NCBI RefSeq assembly: GCF_005239225.2
Contig: NC_133296.1
Span: forward strand, 744,001 to 808,000
Length of the DNA: 64,000 nt
From: Populus alba
Taxonomy: Eukaryota > Streptophyta > Magnoliopsida > Malpighiales > Salicaceae
Direction of reading: 5' to 3'
Notes under the pieces: generated by a model
The model's database searches: none
What the model was told of the DNA's origin: nothing
The model's input: only the letters and a program-made list of their open reading frames with translations
Program-made: the position numbers and the translations under genes
Part shown: positions 51,272 to 63,060 of the stretch, piece after piece
How the letters are laid out: every line of letters begins with the position of its first letter
Numbering within the stretch: position 1 is the stretch's first letter

Positions 51272-51612
51272 GATATGTCGATATTTGTTTTTTTATTATA
51301 AAAAGTGAAAAGATCGATAGGTTATTAAACATTATACGACAGAAACAACTTGCTTGCAATGGAGACCAAGTCTCGTTCATGTTTTTCCAACAATAAAAAT
51401 CAAATCATTCATGTCAAAATTAAAGGATATAATCCTTTTTTAAGTTTATCTTCCTGTTCCCCGATTTTGAAATTGAAAGTTGACAGGATAGAAAAAAAAG
51501 TCTCAAAATATTATCCAGGCTGACGAAGCAAAATTAATTTGATTAAGATAATGTTTGAGGAGTGCGGTTCAAATGAAAATTTGTAATTTTTTTTAAAAAA
51601 ATAGTTTTATTT

Positions 51613-51635
51613 TTATATATATATATATATATATT
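51613..51635. repeat. TA microsatellite
   Basis: About ten TA dinucleotides in AT-rich DNA. Confidence 0.85.
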
Positions 51636-52199
51636 TAAGTCATTTTAATATACTAATATTAAAAATAAATTTTAAAAATTAAAAATATTTTTTTAATATT
51701 TTTTTTTTAAAAAAAACAAACATCTACAAAATGAACCTGGTTTCTAAATACTTGTAAACAGCCCACAAAACATGATCTCGAGAGTTCTCTGTTTTAGGTT
51801 GACCTATATATATATATAATTAAAAAATAAATTAAAAAACAAGGGTCGCAGGCCCACGTTAATGCAAAGATATTTTTTGTTTGTTTTTTTTTAAAAAAAA
51901 AAACAAATACACAATGTGTCATTTCAATCGACATAGACGTGTGATAATGTATTCTAGTGGGCAATTTACAATGACATTTATAGCATTTGCCACCATATAA
52001 TTTCCTGCATTTATCGAAAGCAGATTTTTTTTTTTAGGAATAGATACCTATTAATAATTTAGATTAGATTAACTTATTTGGATTTAATAATTTGATTGTT
52101 TTTAATTCTAACTAGGATATTCACCCATGCTTTGCAGCGAATTAAGAAAAAAAAAATAATATAAAAAATATAAAATGCTCTACCCAAATGCTAAAATGT

Positions 52200-53100
52200 T
52201 TGACTAAAACGAGATTTAAAAAGTTGGATCTGGTAGGAATGTCAAATCCAATAATATATGATCCGGTTAATAAGGCAATTGAGTTTGATGGCCCAACTAC
52301 ATCCAATAGCATTGGATAAAGATGTGATTTAAGAGCATTAGGTAGCGGCTAAGTCAGATCCAACAACATTTTTTTTTTGACTAAAAACAACAAAAATGAC
52401 GTTTCACCCCTAGTACTATTGTGTCATCTACAATGCCAAACACTATATGTCTATAATGTGGTTTACTTTGAATCTAGCTGTCGAGCCAGACCAAAATTCA
52501 AGGAGCCTTTGTCTGGCTAACAAGACAATTGAGCTTGATGACCCAACTAGACTCAGTAAATTAGGTAGAGCTGCTAGTCAGACTCAAGAGTATTGGGTGG
52601 CGGCTAAACCAGATACGACAACAATTTTTTTACTAAAAACAACAACAACCCCAGTGCTACAGTGTTATTTACAATGCAAACGTTGTATGTCTACAATGGT
52701 TCACAATGTAAATACTCCTATGTAGATAGTACTTGCATAATTTATTTTTTTGTATCTAGCTGCGAGCCAGACCCAACAACATTGGGTTTGATAGTAACAA
52801 TACTTTTTTACTAAAAACAATAAAGACAACAACCCCTAGTGCTACATTATTATCTACAATGCAAACACTATATGCTTACAATGGTTCATAGTGTAAATAC
52901 TCTATGCATATAGTGCTTGCACAATTTTTTCCTTGGATTTGGCTGCAGAGCCAAACCCAATAACATTGGGTTTGACGGTAACAATATTTTTTGACTAAAA
53001 AAAAAAAACAACGCCCCCCTGATGTTACAGTATCGTCTATAATATAAACACTCTATGTTTATAATGTAATGGGTATATTTCCACAGTATCTATATAATAT
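52200..53100. repeat. Satellite-like tandem array, 180-255 bp units
   Basis: Recurring modules: TTTTTTACTAAAAACAA-like (near 52370, 52622, 52803, 52987), then CCCCTAGTGCTACA-like, ATCTACAATGCAAACACTAT-like, TACAATGGTTCA-like, then GAGCCAGACCCAACAACATT-like. The first spacing is about 250 bp and the next two about 185 bp, so one module gained or lost an internal block. The frame at 52447-52725 is a by-product of this repeat. Confidence 0.7.
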
Positions 53101-53502
53101 TTTTTCCACGACTTTTAAAGTATAGTATAATGCGGTGATCTATTTTTTATTTAAATCCTTGGACTAATATTTAAAATAATTTAATTTTCTTAAAAATATA
53201 CTAAAAAGATATATATGTTTAATAACAGATAACCCGAAAGAAAAAACTTTGTCATAGCTCATCTAAAAATACTTTATATTATAAATATAAATAAAATATA
53301 TTTTCAAACCAGTTTACTTTTAACCGACTTAAATCAAGTCAAAGGTATTATATAATACAGTGAAGGGATATTAAAGTGGAGGGTGCCATTAAACTACCGA
53401 AATCGGAGGCTTTCCACAGTTAAATCTATCATAACGGGGGATCCATGGCAGGTCTCGTCACAATCCACAAACATAATATTTTCTATGTGCTCTAATTAAA
53501 TT

Positions 53503-53592
53503 AGTAAACTTTATAAGAAGGATAACACCGTTGTTTTTACCGTTGTTTTTATGAAAAAAAACAACGGTGTTTTCCTTCTTATAAAGTTTACT
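53503..53592. repeat. Long near-perfect foldback (36-bp arms)
   Basis: Arms 53503-53538 and 53557-53592 pair at 35 of 36 positions around an 18-nt loop. The outer 18 bp, GTAAACTTTATAAGAAGG and its complement, are perfect. The loop begins with a partial repeat of the arm (CCGTTGTTTTTA). It could be a foldback transposon footprint or encode a hairpin RNA. Confidence 0.75.
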
Positions 53593-55912
53593 TTTTTTTT
53601 TCTTAAAGTGTTGCCAAAATTCGGTGGCCTGCTAATTTTGAACCCCACTCTGATCAAGAGAGCGTTTCACACTGTATTTTTAAATTTTCTTTTTTTAATT
53701 TAAAACTATAAAAATAAAAAAATATTCCAAATATAAATTGAAAAAATGCTAAACAAACTTAAATCACTATGTTAAAGCTACCTAGCCGCAAAGAACAAAG
53801 GAGTTGGAAAGGAGGTCGTCTCGAAGTAATCATTAATCTGGAGAAGTTATTTTTTGTCTAATTAGCAGTCAAGGTAACTAATTAATAGCTCTGAGTAAAA
53901 AAATGGATAAATTAATTAACTTGAGAAAATTTTAAAAATTAAATTATAAAAAAATTGATTAAATTTATTAAAATTTTTTAAAAACTGATTAGTTTTGTTT
54001 CAGTTTTTTAAGTCTAAAACTGGAAAAATCAAATCGAATCTAAACCAAAAAAACCTGGAAAAAACCGAGTTAAACGTGAAAAAATCAAGTCAAACTGATT
54101 TTAACTGATTTTTGCCGAACCGAACCTAACTGAAATCAGTCGATTTGAACTGGTTTTGATTTATTTTTTTTTAAATTTGGTTTGGTTATTTTTTTTTAAA
54201 AAACCAAATCGAACGAAAAATAATTACCCTACTAATTAATTCTAGTTTTCTTGAGGATAAAGATTATTATATTGAATGAATTTCAACGAGTACATTGATA
54301 AAATAAAGTTTATTATTATTATTATTTTTTGCTAAAAACAGACCCACCTCTCCTTGATCAATTATCGTATTAAATGGAAATTGACCATAGGATAATTACC
54401 TACTTGTTCCTCTTGCATCTTTCAAAGTTGTGATAAATACTTAAATTCAAGGCAGACACGGTTGTTCTTATGAAGTTGATCATTCATGCATCTACAGTCT
54501 GTCAAAATTTGGTGACTGGCTAGAGCTCACCAAGCAGCCATTTTTGAACACCAACCGAAGCTCTGGAGGCCGTACGTGTGACAAAGAAAGGGTAAGCATA
54601 AAATCAACACTTCTCCAATACTTTACTACTAATCAAGTAATTAGATGCTTAATTAACAAGTAACAGGCCAAAAGCTACTCTTATGATCACCATTTTATAA
54701 TCTTTATCGTTCATATGGAGCCCTTGTTAACTAAGGCTGGATAAAAATTAAGCAGCTCCATTACATTAACCAGGTAGGAAACTAATGTAAAATTAAATAA
54801 ACATTACCCGAAAATTTACTACATCAATCAACGTTTCAATAAAAACCAGCGGTTCATGCTAAAAGAATTTCCCGTAATTCATGATAAATTATACGAATAA
54901 GCAATTAATGTATTCTTAGAGGAAGAAATCCCCCATAGATGCATTGAATTAGTGTCTATAGATAAATTTAAACTTCTTTTTTTTAAAGGAAATCTTGGGT
55001 TTTTTCGCATCATGTTTTAAATTAGCATGTCGGACCGGATTAGTTAAATGAAAAATTAATAATTTTGTTTTATAATTATAAATTATAATTTATATCTGAA
55101 TGTTTTTATCTTATAACTATCTTAGATTAAACAAAAAGCTTGTTACGATTCTAGTCAAGGCAGACATATCCATAAAAGAAAAACTCAATTTTTGAAAATC
55201 AGTGGGGGGTGCTGTGGAGAATGACAGGTGAGGCAAGAATCCAGGCAGAAAAGGGTAAGAACAAGTGACTAACAAGTGGGTTTGGTGGATGGCCTTAATT
55301 AGACTGGCTAAGATCTATTATGGCGTGCCATCCAATAGCAGACTTAAATTTCCAGGTCAACCTTTTCAACGTCAACCTCAGTTTTGAAAATTCTGAATCA
55401 TAAAACGTGGTACTAGCTGCTAGGATTGAACAAGAGGCATATGGTTCCATTTTAGAGCACATGGGAGCTGCTGTTCTTAGCTTCTTCGATAACGCGTTCA
55501 TGTGTAGTAAAACCTATGACCAATATTATGTTGGTGATGAATGGAGAAACACAGACTTGGTCACTGATTCTTAAACAACGTGTGCGTTGAAGAAAATCAA
55601 AAATAAAAGAGAGATGTTTTGTAGTTATATTCAAGGTTCTGATAGCATAATTTTCTACGAACAACATAACTTCTTTTTTTTTCAATTTTTTTTTATAATA
55701 ATATTAGTTGACATTAATAATTCCTTTATCTTGTCTCTTTGTGCAATCAAGTACTATACTTGAATCCTCTTAGCAATACCTCATGTACCCCATTACATAT
55801 TGTTTTTACATGTTTCTCAAAATTGGGGTTGGAAAATTCAAAAGCATGGACTTCACAATTGTTTTTTTTGTTTTTAATTAATTAAGCCAAGACCGTACCA
55901 CTTGCACTTGTG

Positions 55913-55920
55913 TATATAAA
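55913..55920 (+). promoter_or_regulatory. TATA box of the F-box/PP2-B gene
   Basis: TATATAAA in CTTGTGTATATAAACTCAAG, 132 bp before the start codon. The decayed downstream copy has a TATA box in a matching context (CTTGTGTGTACTATAAATAC at about 58243), which supports both. Confidence 0.65.
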
Positions 55921-56051
55921 CTCAAGGAGAGCTGCACCTAAACCACAATCACATCTTATAGACCAAGACAAAGACATTAGTGCCTAAAGTCTGAGATTTC
56001 GTCATCGTCATTCATTCTTTCCTCTCAAGAAATTAACTTAATTAGCAAATC

Positions 56052-57112
56052 ATGGAGGGCTTGATGGATCGTCATGAGTTTAACATATTGCCAGAAGGCT
56101 GTGTTTCTACAATTCTCTCCTTTACATCTCCACAAGATGCATGCAAGTCTTCGTTGGTTTCAGCTATATTTCAAGCAGCTGCAGATTCTGACGTAGTTTG
56201 GGAAAGATTTTTACCTACTGATTATCAAGATATAGTCTCAAGGTCAATGGTCCCTTTCAAGTTTTCTTCAAAGAAAGAGCTTTTTCTTCTTCTTTGCAGC
56301 TCTCTTCTCATAGATGGTGGCAGAAAGGTATAGACTCCCTATCCTATTAAAATGGGTAAAGCATAACTTTAAGAGATAGGATTTATTTAATCTTAATATC
56401 TCATATATTTTATGACGCAGAGCTTCAAGTTAGAGAGATCATCAGGCAAGAAATCCTTTATGCTATCTGCAAGAGATCTTCACATAACATGGAGCGATGA
56501 ATCCCCGTATTGGCACTGGGCTTCTCTGCCTGAATCAAGGTCGATTTTCTTTCTTAATTAATTATCTCGAGAGCCAGCTTAAAACAAAGGCAAGTGTGTT
56601 CATTGATATATATATTTACAGTTCGCTTTCTTCCTTGTTCCAGGTTCTCTGAAGTGGCTGTGCTTAGAACAATGTGTTGGCTAGAGATTGTAGGCATGAT
56701 TAAGACTCAAATGTTAACCCCAAACACAAAATATGGAGCATATCTTGTTCTAAAAATCACTGATCGTTCATATGGGCTTGATTTAATGCCATCAGAGATA
56801 TCAGTTGAGGTAGGTAATAATCAAGTTTCAAGAAACACAGCCTATTTACGTCTTGCCAAAGAACACGCCAGGAAAAAACAGATGGAGAGCCTGTTTTACG
56901 GGAATCGCATGCAGGTGTTAAAATCAAGGGTGGCGGAAGGGGAAGGAAGAGTCCCAAGTGAAAGAGATGACGGGTGGTTGGAGATTGAGCTGGGAGAGTT
57001 CTTCAGCGGTGAAAACGATGAGGAAGTGAAGATGAGTTTGATGGAAGTAAAAGGTCATCATTTGAAAGGTGGACTTATCATTGAAGGGATTGAAATAAGG
57101 CCTAAACACTAA
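56052..57112 (+). CDS. F-box protein PP2-B (phloem-protein-2-like lectin domain)
   Basis: 287 residues from exons 56052-56327, 56421-56539 and 56644-57112 (sum 864 nt). The N-terminal F-box (about residues 10-55: LPEGCVSTILSFTSPQDACK) should bind SKP1 in an SCF ubiquitin ligase. The rest is a PP2 domain (SGKKSFMLSARDLHITWSDE, FSEVAVLRTMCWLEIVGMI, YGAYLVLKITDRSYGLDLMP, GDGWLEIE-like DDGWLEIELGEFF, and the ending GLIIEGIEIRPKH), a candidate glycan-binding module that would select glycoprotein substrates. This is the F-box PP2-B10 type of architecture. Such genes often occur in tandem clusters and are stress-responsive in Arabidopsis. The next copy downstream is a pseudogene. Splice sites are GT-AG with exon phases usual for the family. 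Confidence 0.94.
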
Positions 57113-58250
57113 CAAAAATATGAATATTTTTGTTAGTAGATACTGTTCCATTAAATTCCTTTTCAAATCAGCTACTTTTCCTTCGAAAGGGATAAAGTTT
57201 AAAGATCAAGAAGACAACAAAATGCTAAAGTTTTGTGCTATCTTTTTTTTTTTTTTATCAACATTTGATTCTTTCATTTCATTCTTGTATACCAAGAGAG
57301 AAAAAAATAAAATTATGTGCATCTTTGTTACTTTATGTTCCATGGATGTATCTAGACTATTGATTCTTTCCTTTTCATGTCCCGAATACAATGCAACCAG
57401 TCATTTGCTTGACATCACAAGGAATTACATGCCCACTTGGATCTCTTCTTGTTTATGAAGCTATCCCACTTAACTAAGTTACATTTGGTAACATGGTGCG
57501 GTGTACGTTGTTGAATCTGTATTTAATTAATTAATGTATATTATAGTATTTTTGTATGAATCCCACAAAAAATTATCTATTAAAATCTTGATTATAAAAT
57601 AGCTATAATTTGTTTATTTTCTTAAATCTATTTTTTTTTTTCAAATCACAACAATAAAAACTATCATAATATCAAATATACATTAATTTCCTAACTTGTA
57701 ATATTTATGACTTATAATTTTCTTCAAATATTGAAACAAATCATTGAGTTAATATAAAATCATTGAATATATATAACTAATTTAAAATTTTAAGTTTTTT
57801 TTGACTTTGAGGTGATTCTTTAATTAGTGTTGTTTTTTTTTAATCGAGCAGTAATTAATGATGGATAGAATTTTGTCATCTAATTTATTTAATTAAATTA
57901 AAAACTCAAATAAAATAATTATATATGGATTTATGTAAGTTTTAATTCTAAATAACTTTTTATTTAAAAAAAAATATATCTGATGGTTAATTTAAAATCA
58001 TTATAGAGGTCTCCCTCAACGAATTGACTCTTAGATAGAGAAAAAAAATAAAATTGACATAAAATTATAAGAGGGTTGTTGTGATTATCCGTTATTAAAA
58101 TTGCTCATGGCGTCTATAAAGAGAATTCTATCCATGAACACGTGAATCTTAGATGCCCAGAGATGTCCTCATGTGTTCCATTCATGTCGTCATGACAAGA
58201 AAAAACAAGAAAAATGTCGTCACAATAACGATATAAACTGACTTGTGTGT
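57113..58250. other. Intergenic spacer between the PP2-B copies
   Basis: 3' UTR of the PP2-B gene followed by AT-rich DNA. The 112-codon frame at 57120-57458 lies in the likely 3' UTR and has no recognisable motif. No gene is supported. Confidence 0.5.
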
Positions 58251-58252
58251 AC

Positions 58253-58260
58253 TATAAATA
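58253..58260 (+). promoter_or_regulatory. Relic TATA box of the PP2-B pseudogene
   Basis: TATAAATA 150 bp before the relic start codon, in the same local context as the TATA box of the intact copy. Confidence 0.5.
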
Positions 58261-58676
58261 CAGCCATGTTCTTCAATGCATGAAACAATAAAAAATAAAA
58301 CCCAGCAATATTCTGTATATTCTTTTCTTTTCAAGACCCGTTTCTTGTCTCTTCGTATACTGTCCAGCATTTGTCTAGATTTTTTGTTTGAAAAAAAAAC
58401 CTATGAACTCGGATCTGTTGCCTGAAGATTTTGTTTTCACACATGATATCATCTGCTTCTGCTCGTGTTGCTCGTTGTGCTTCCCCTCTTTCCATGATAT
58501 TGGTTAGGTCCTCATCCGAGTCAGACACAGCGTGGCAGAGATTATGAAGATATTCTTTCCAGATGAGCATTCCCATTGCCTAATTACTGTTCAGAAAAGG
58601 AGGTTTTTTTAGGTTATATCTGTAGCCCATATTTAATTGATGGGGGTAGAAAGGTAAAGTTAGTTTGAGCATAGCT

Positions 58677-58678
<2 letters not shown>

Positions 58679-58700
<22 letters not shown>
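58679..58700. repeat. TA microsatellite
   Basis: About eleven TA dinucleotides just after the relic exon 1 donor of the PP2-B pseudogene. Confidence 0.85.
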
Positions 58701-58707
<7 letters not shown>

Positions 58708-60136
58708 ATTTGACAATGAATGAAAAAATATATCAACGTGGTTGATCGCGTTGACAAACAAAGTTTAAGTTAGAATTTAACACATAAAATTTTTCAAATC
58801 TCAGCGTAGGGTGGTTGATATTCATAGCTTGATTTGGAAGCATGGTAGTGAGGGTTTTACATTACATTGTCAAATTAAGATAATTATAAATTATTAACAA
58901 TATTAATGTGCATAATCAGAATATATACTACCATTTGTTGTACTGAAAGGCTATAGTTTTAAAAATCCGAAAGTTGATTAAAAAAAGTGACCAAAAGGGT
59001 TAAAAATTAGACTTGCAAAAATTGAAAATGTTGCTGATTAATTTATTTTTTCCAGGAAATTCAAAAATATTGGTTATAGTTTTAAAATTTGATTTGGAAT
59101 GGATCTAAGATAAGATCTAGATCGTGATTTCAGAGGATTGATCCTATTTTATTTTAAAAAAAAATTGCATTTTTTTTTTCTAGAAAATTTAAGGTTCTTG
59201 ATTATGATTAATTGATTATGATGAAGAAAGTGAAAAGGGTAGCAAATTTTAGGGGGGGGGGAATGAAAGGGCTGATACAATCGATTTTAAAATGGGGATT
59301 AGATTAAATTTATGTGATGGCATTTAAAGTTTAGTTAAAAAGTTAATGAGCATAATTGATATATAAAAAAATCTTAAATTGAAAATGATAAAAGAGAAAA
59401 TCTAGGGAGGTTTTGAATTCATCTAAAAAATTGTAGTGTACTTAAAAATAAAAATTGAATAAAACTTTAAGAACGTTGAAAACTTATAAAATATAAAAAA
59501 TATTTGTCTTACAAGAATATATATGAACTAAGAAATTTATAGTACTTAATGAATAATTAGTGATATCTTATTAATTTTTTTAAAAAATTAATATAATTAA
59601 AAAAAAATATTATATGGAAATATTTTTATCATATTTAGTAAGTCACAAGTTTTATCTTCTTCTTTTTTTCCCTTGTGTTTATCTTTTTTTATAAGTATAT
59701 TAAAAAAATAATTAATAAAAATGTTACTAACTACTTTCTAATTAAACACCATATATATAATTTTCTTACCGACATAATCAAAAGACATACACAGACGAAT
59801 CAAATCATGCAATACTTTTTTCAACGCTTTAACTACTTTATAAAAAATTAACAATGATAATGTTTGGTAGAATGTATTAAAATCCAATATAATAGAAAAA
59901 CAAAATAATTAACTTTGATTTTTCTATCAAATCGCATTTTATTACATTCTACCAACCAAATCAATAATTACTTTTAATTAGTTTAAGAATATATCAATTT
60001 CCAATAATATTATCAAAGATTTTAGGACAGTTTTTTCTCAAGCTTGGTGATCCATGCACAGGATGTATGGATCCATCTTTAGCTTGGAGAAAGAAAAACA
60101 CCACCGTTGACAGCACCGGCAAGCCGAATTTGGATG

Positions 60137-60199
60137 CACAGGCAGTGGAGCAAATATGAATTCTAACCTCCAGAATTCATATTTGTTCCATTGCCTGTG
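60137..60199 (+). repeat. Hairpin with a 28-bp stem and 7-nt loop
   Basis: Arms 60137-60164 and 60172-60199 pair at all 28 positions in plus-strand RNA (two G:U), loop AACCTCC. Weaker complementarity continues outward for about 16 bases each side. It lies inside the expanded intron 1 of the PP2-B pseudogene. The length and loop size are compatible with a small-RNA precursor, but this is structure only. Confidence 0.6.
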
Positions 60200-61194
60200 G
60201 ATGCATTTGTGGGCTTCATTAAAATGTTTTTGCACAGTAAATCGTCGGGGAGGTTGTAAGTTTTGCTTGAATTCGAATGGCTCTTTAGGCCTTTAAGCTC
60301 ATCAGGAAAAAAAATAAATCAGTTTTAATGTGTAAATTAAAATCAGTTTTTGAATTCAATTGTTCTTGAGTGGAATCAAGATGGTTGATGATTCCAAAGC
60401 TTATCCTAAATTTAAATGTTTTCCTGAGTTTGACCATTGCCAGCTTAAGCTTCTTTTTTCTCCCATTCAACTCTAGCCTTTTTATTTGAAAAACAAGGAT
60501 ACTCCAGCAAATTCAATAGCTTGAATATCATGCAAAATGTAATTTTGCATAATTGATATAAAATGGCAGTGATTATTTTCCTTTTATGATGAACAGAAAA
60601 TCTCATCGGAAAATTCAACAGGCAAGAAATGCTACATTTTGAGTGAAAGGGAGCTTTCAATTACGTGGGCTAAAAATTCTCTCTACTGCTCCTGGAAACC
60701 CCACGGCCAGTCAAGTTTACGCTTCACCATAATTTTCAGAAAAAAAAATCACCACCATAGTTAATATTTTAAACCAAGCATGGTTTGATTTTATTTTTTT
60801 TTTTTTTTTCAGATTTTCAGAAGTTGTTGAACTTAGAGCAATTTGTTGGTTACAGATCCATGGCAAAATCAATACCGAGATGCTATCTCCAACAACAATT
60901 CATGGGGTCTATCTCATGGTTAAATTTGCTGGTCGAGCTTATGGATTAGACACTCTACCACCACAAATATCAGAAGAAGGTGGCAACTTCAAATCACCAG
61001 GCAAGGTTTATTTACGCCGGCGCCAAGACAAAAATAAACAAGCTTGTCTCTCGAGTAGGACCAGAACTTTAAGATAAAAAATTCATGAAGTAGAAGAAAG
61101 TAATTACCTTCAAGAACGTGAAGATGAATGTGTTGAGATTGAACTGGGGAGTTTTTACAATGATGGGGGTGAAGATGAAGCACAGCACTGTTGA

Positions 61195-63060
61195 GTGTGT
61201 TCTCGACCACAGTGTTGAAATTGCTCCAAAACATTCTTATTTGAGAACCTAAGGATTCTGCGGGCATGTTTTTGTGACCTTTTCCTTCATGTTCTTCAGT
61301 GATCAGTCTGTTTGGACTTTTTGTATTTTGTCTTCTGAATTCTAGAGCCCAAGGAAGCTCGGGCTTCTTCAAATTCTTAAACGTGGGAGTGGAAGTTCTA
61401 TCTATGCCTCTTGTCAAATTTACTTCAATTTAACAACGAAAATGGCTCCCCGAAGAACTTGCCAGGTTTGATGCAGGGAAGGAGACGAAGCCCGAAGCAA
61501 GCTTCAAGAGGTGAATGGGCCTTTCCACAATAGTTTGATGGGCTTTATGTGTTGTTGATGATGGGCTGCGTTAGTAGCGTACATAATTTTATTCATCGTG
61601 CTACTGCCAAAAAAGTATTATAATTATTTATATATATAAAAAACCATAATAATAGTGAATATAAATTAGAAATAATATTTTTTAAAATAAAAAACTTAAA
61701 AAATATAATAATACAGAATATAAATATAAAATTAAATTAATTAAATGAAAATTTGTTTTTTAGAAAAAAACCCTCATGTATCAACATTATAATGCTAATA
61801 AAAGTGTTTGTATTCTTAGATAAAAAGATTTTTTTTTAAAAGAGTTCCCATTCCCGTAAAAGCAACAAATTCCTAAAAAAAATAGAAAAAATAAAAATTG
61901 ATTAAAAAAAAAATCATAAAAGAGAGGATATTTTTTAAGGGTTTTGGAATGTCAATCTTTTGAAGGGCTTTTATTATAGGCCAAACTTCAAAAAAATTTA
62001 TAAACAATTTATGAAATTTAAAATAGATGATCATTATTGTTAGTAGAATTCCCATAAAAATGTTTGTATTTTTGGACATAAATATTTTCTTTAAAAGGAC
62101 TTAATTCCTATAAAACCAAAAAATTTCTTAAAAAGAAAATTAACTAAAAAAATATTTTATTTTCTTAAAATAGTTCATGCATTAACATTCCTCGTAGGGC
62201 CAATAAAAATGCTTGTATTCTTACATAGAAAGAAGTTTTTATCAAAATGATTCCACTTTCCATAAAATCATCAAGTTCTTAAGGTAGGTTTGATAGCTAT
62301 TTTATAACCAATTTTATCTTTATTTATTATTACCAAATATAATTTTATCTTCATTTTCTGTTTTGTTTTATCTTTATTATCTCCTATTATATCTTATCTT
62401 TTTCTTTGAAAGGATTTAATTCCTATAAAACCAACAAATTTCTTAAAAAGAAATTAACTAAAAAAAAATATTTTATTTTCTTTAAATAGTTCATGCATTA
62501 ATATTCCTCGTAGGCCAATAAAAGTGCTTGTATTCTTACATAGAAAGAAGTTTTTATCAAAATGATTCCACTTTCCATACAATCATCAAGTTCTTAAGGT
62601 AGGTTAGATAGCTATTTTATAACCAATTTTATCTTATAGACATAATTTTATCTTTATTTTCTGTTTTATTTAATTTGTCTTTATTATCTCCTATTATATC
62701 TTTTTTTATTATCTCTATCTTTTTTTTTTTTTAATAAAACAGTAGCCAAACACCATATAAAAAAGCATAATAATATAGAATAGAAAAATAAAAATAAATT
62801 AAAAATATATATCTATTTCAAAAAAAAAAAAAAAAATCTTACATGCATTGCTTGTACATGGCCAATAAATGTGTTTGTATTCTTACATATTAAGATTTTT
62901 CTTTAAAAGGATTCCCTGAACCTGTCATGTATATCCTGCAGCAGTTACCAAAATTTTCCAAGACTAGGCCAGTCTCTGTTCTATTAATACTAACAATCAA
63001 TTAGATGCAATAGAACATTACCCGCAAGAAGCTTTTTTTTTTTTAAATTGTTTTCAGAAA
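61195..63060. other. Intergenic region with a module array; promoter of the PMEI-like gene
   Basis: Contains the repeat array at 61740-62930 and, just before 63061, a pyrimidine/poly-T leader with an AATAC-rich AT context but no strong TATA box. A minus-strand 142-codon frame at 60989-61417 overlaps the pseudogene end and has no recognisable motif. Confidence 0.5.
61740..62930. repeat. Array of AT-rich modules upstream of the PMEI-like gene
   Basis: A module of the form CCAATAAAAGTGTTTGTATTCTTACATA..AAAAGGATTCC recurs at about 61791, 62041, 62196, 62511 and 62859. Two copies form a clear tandem duplication, 62089-62325 and 62404-62640, with a period of 315 bp and near identity over TAGTTCATGCATTAA and AAGTTCTTAAGGTAGGTT. 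The others are more diverged. Confidence 0.75.

Larger units (their letters stand above)
47745..55900. other. Gene-free, repeat-rich spacer
   Basis: About 8 kb of AT-rich DNA without a supported gene. It carries a tandem array (49040-49490), a family A MITE-like copy (50067-50278), a hAT-type MITE (51102-51271), a TA microsatellite (51613-51635), a tandem satellite-like array (52200-53100) and a long perfect foldback (53503-53592). Minus-strand frames at 55295-55685 have no recognisable motif. Confidence 0.5.
58403..61194 (+). pseudogene. Decayed tandem copy of the F-box/PP2-B gene
   Basis: All three exons can be traced. Exon 1 relic 58403-58653: starts MNSDLLPEDFV, then frame changes, with ESDTAWQRL (F-box region) in another frame and EVFLGYICSPYLIDGGRK in a third, ending at a GT as in the intact gene. 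Exon 2 relic 60597-60715 is exactly 119 bp, the same as in the intact copy (STGKKCYILSERELSITWAK), but its donor has lost the G (TCAAG/TTTACG). Exon 3 relic from 60813: FSEVVELRAICWLQIHGKIN, a premature TAA after ...RTLR (about 61074), then more PP2 sequence (ECVEIELGSFYNDGGEDE) to a stop at 61192-61194. The usual C-terminus is missing. Intron 1 has expanded to 1.9 kb from 93 bp in the intact copy. Confidence 0.9.

Noticed and set aside
52447..52725. 92-codon ORF
   Set aside because: It is a translation of the satellite-like array and repeats with it.
55295..55685. Minus-strand ORFs of 68 and 77 codons upstream of the PP2-B gene
   Set aside because: Overlapping frames with no family resemblance and no consistent splice model.
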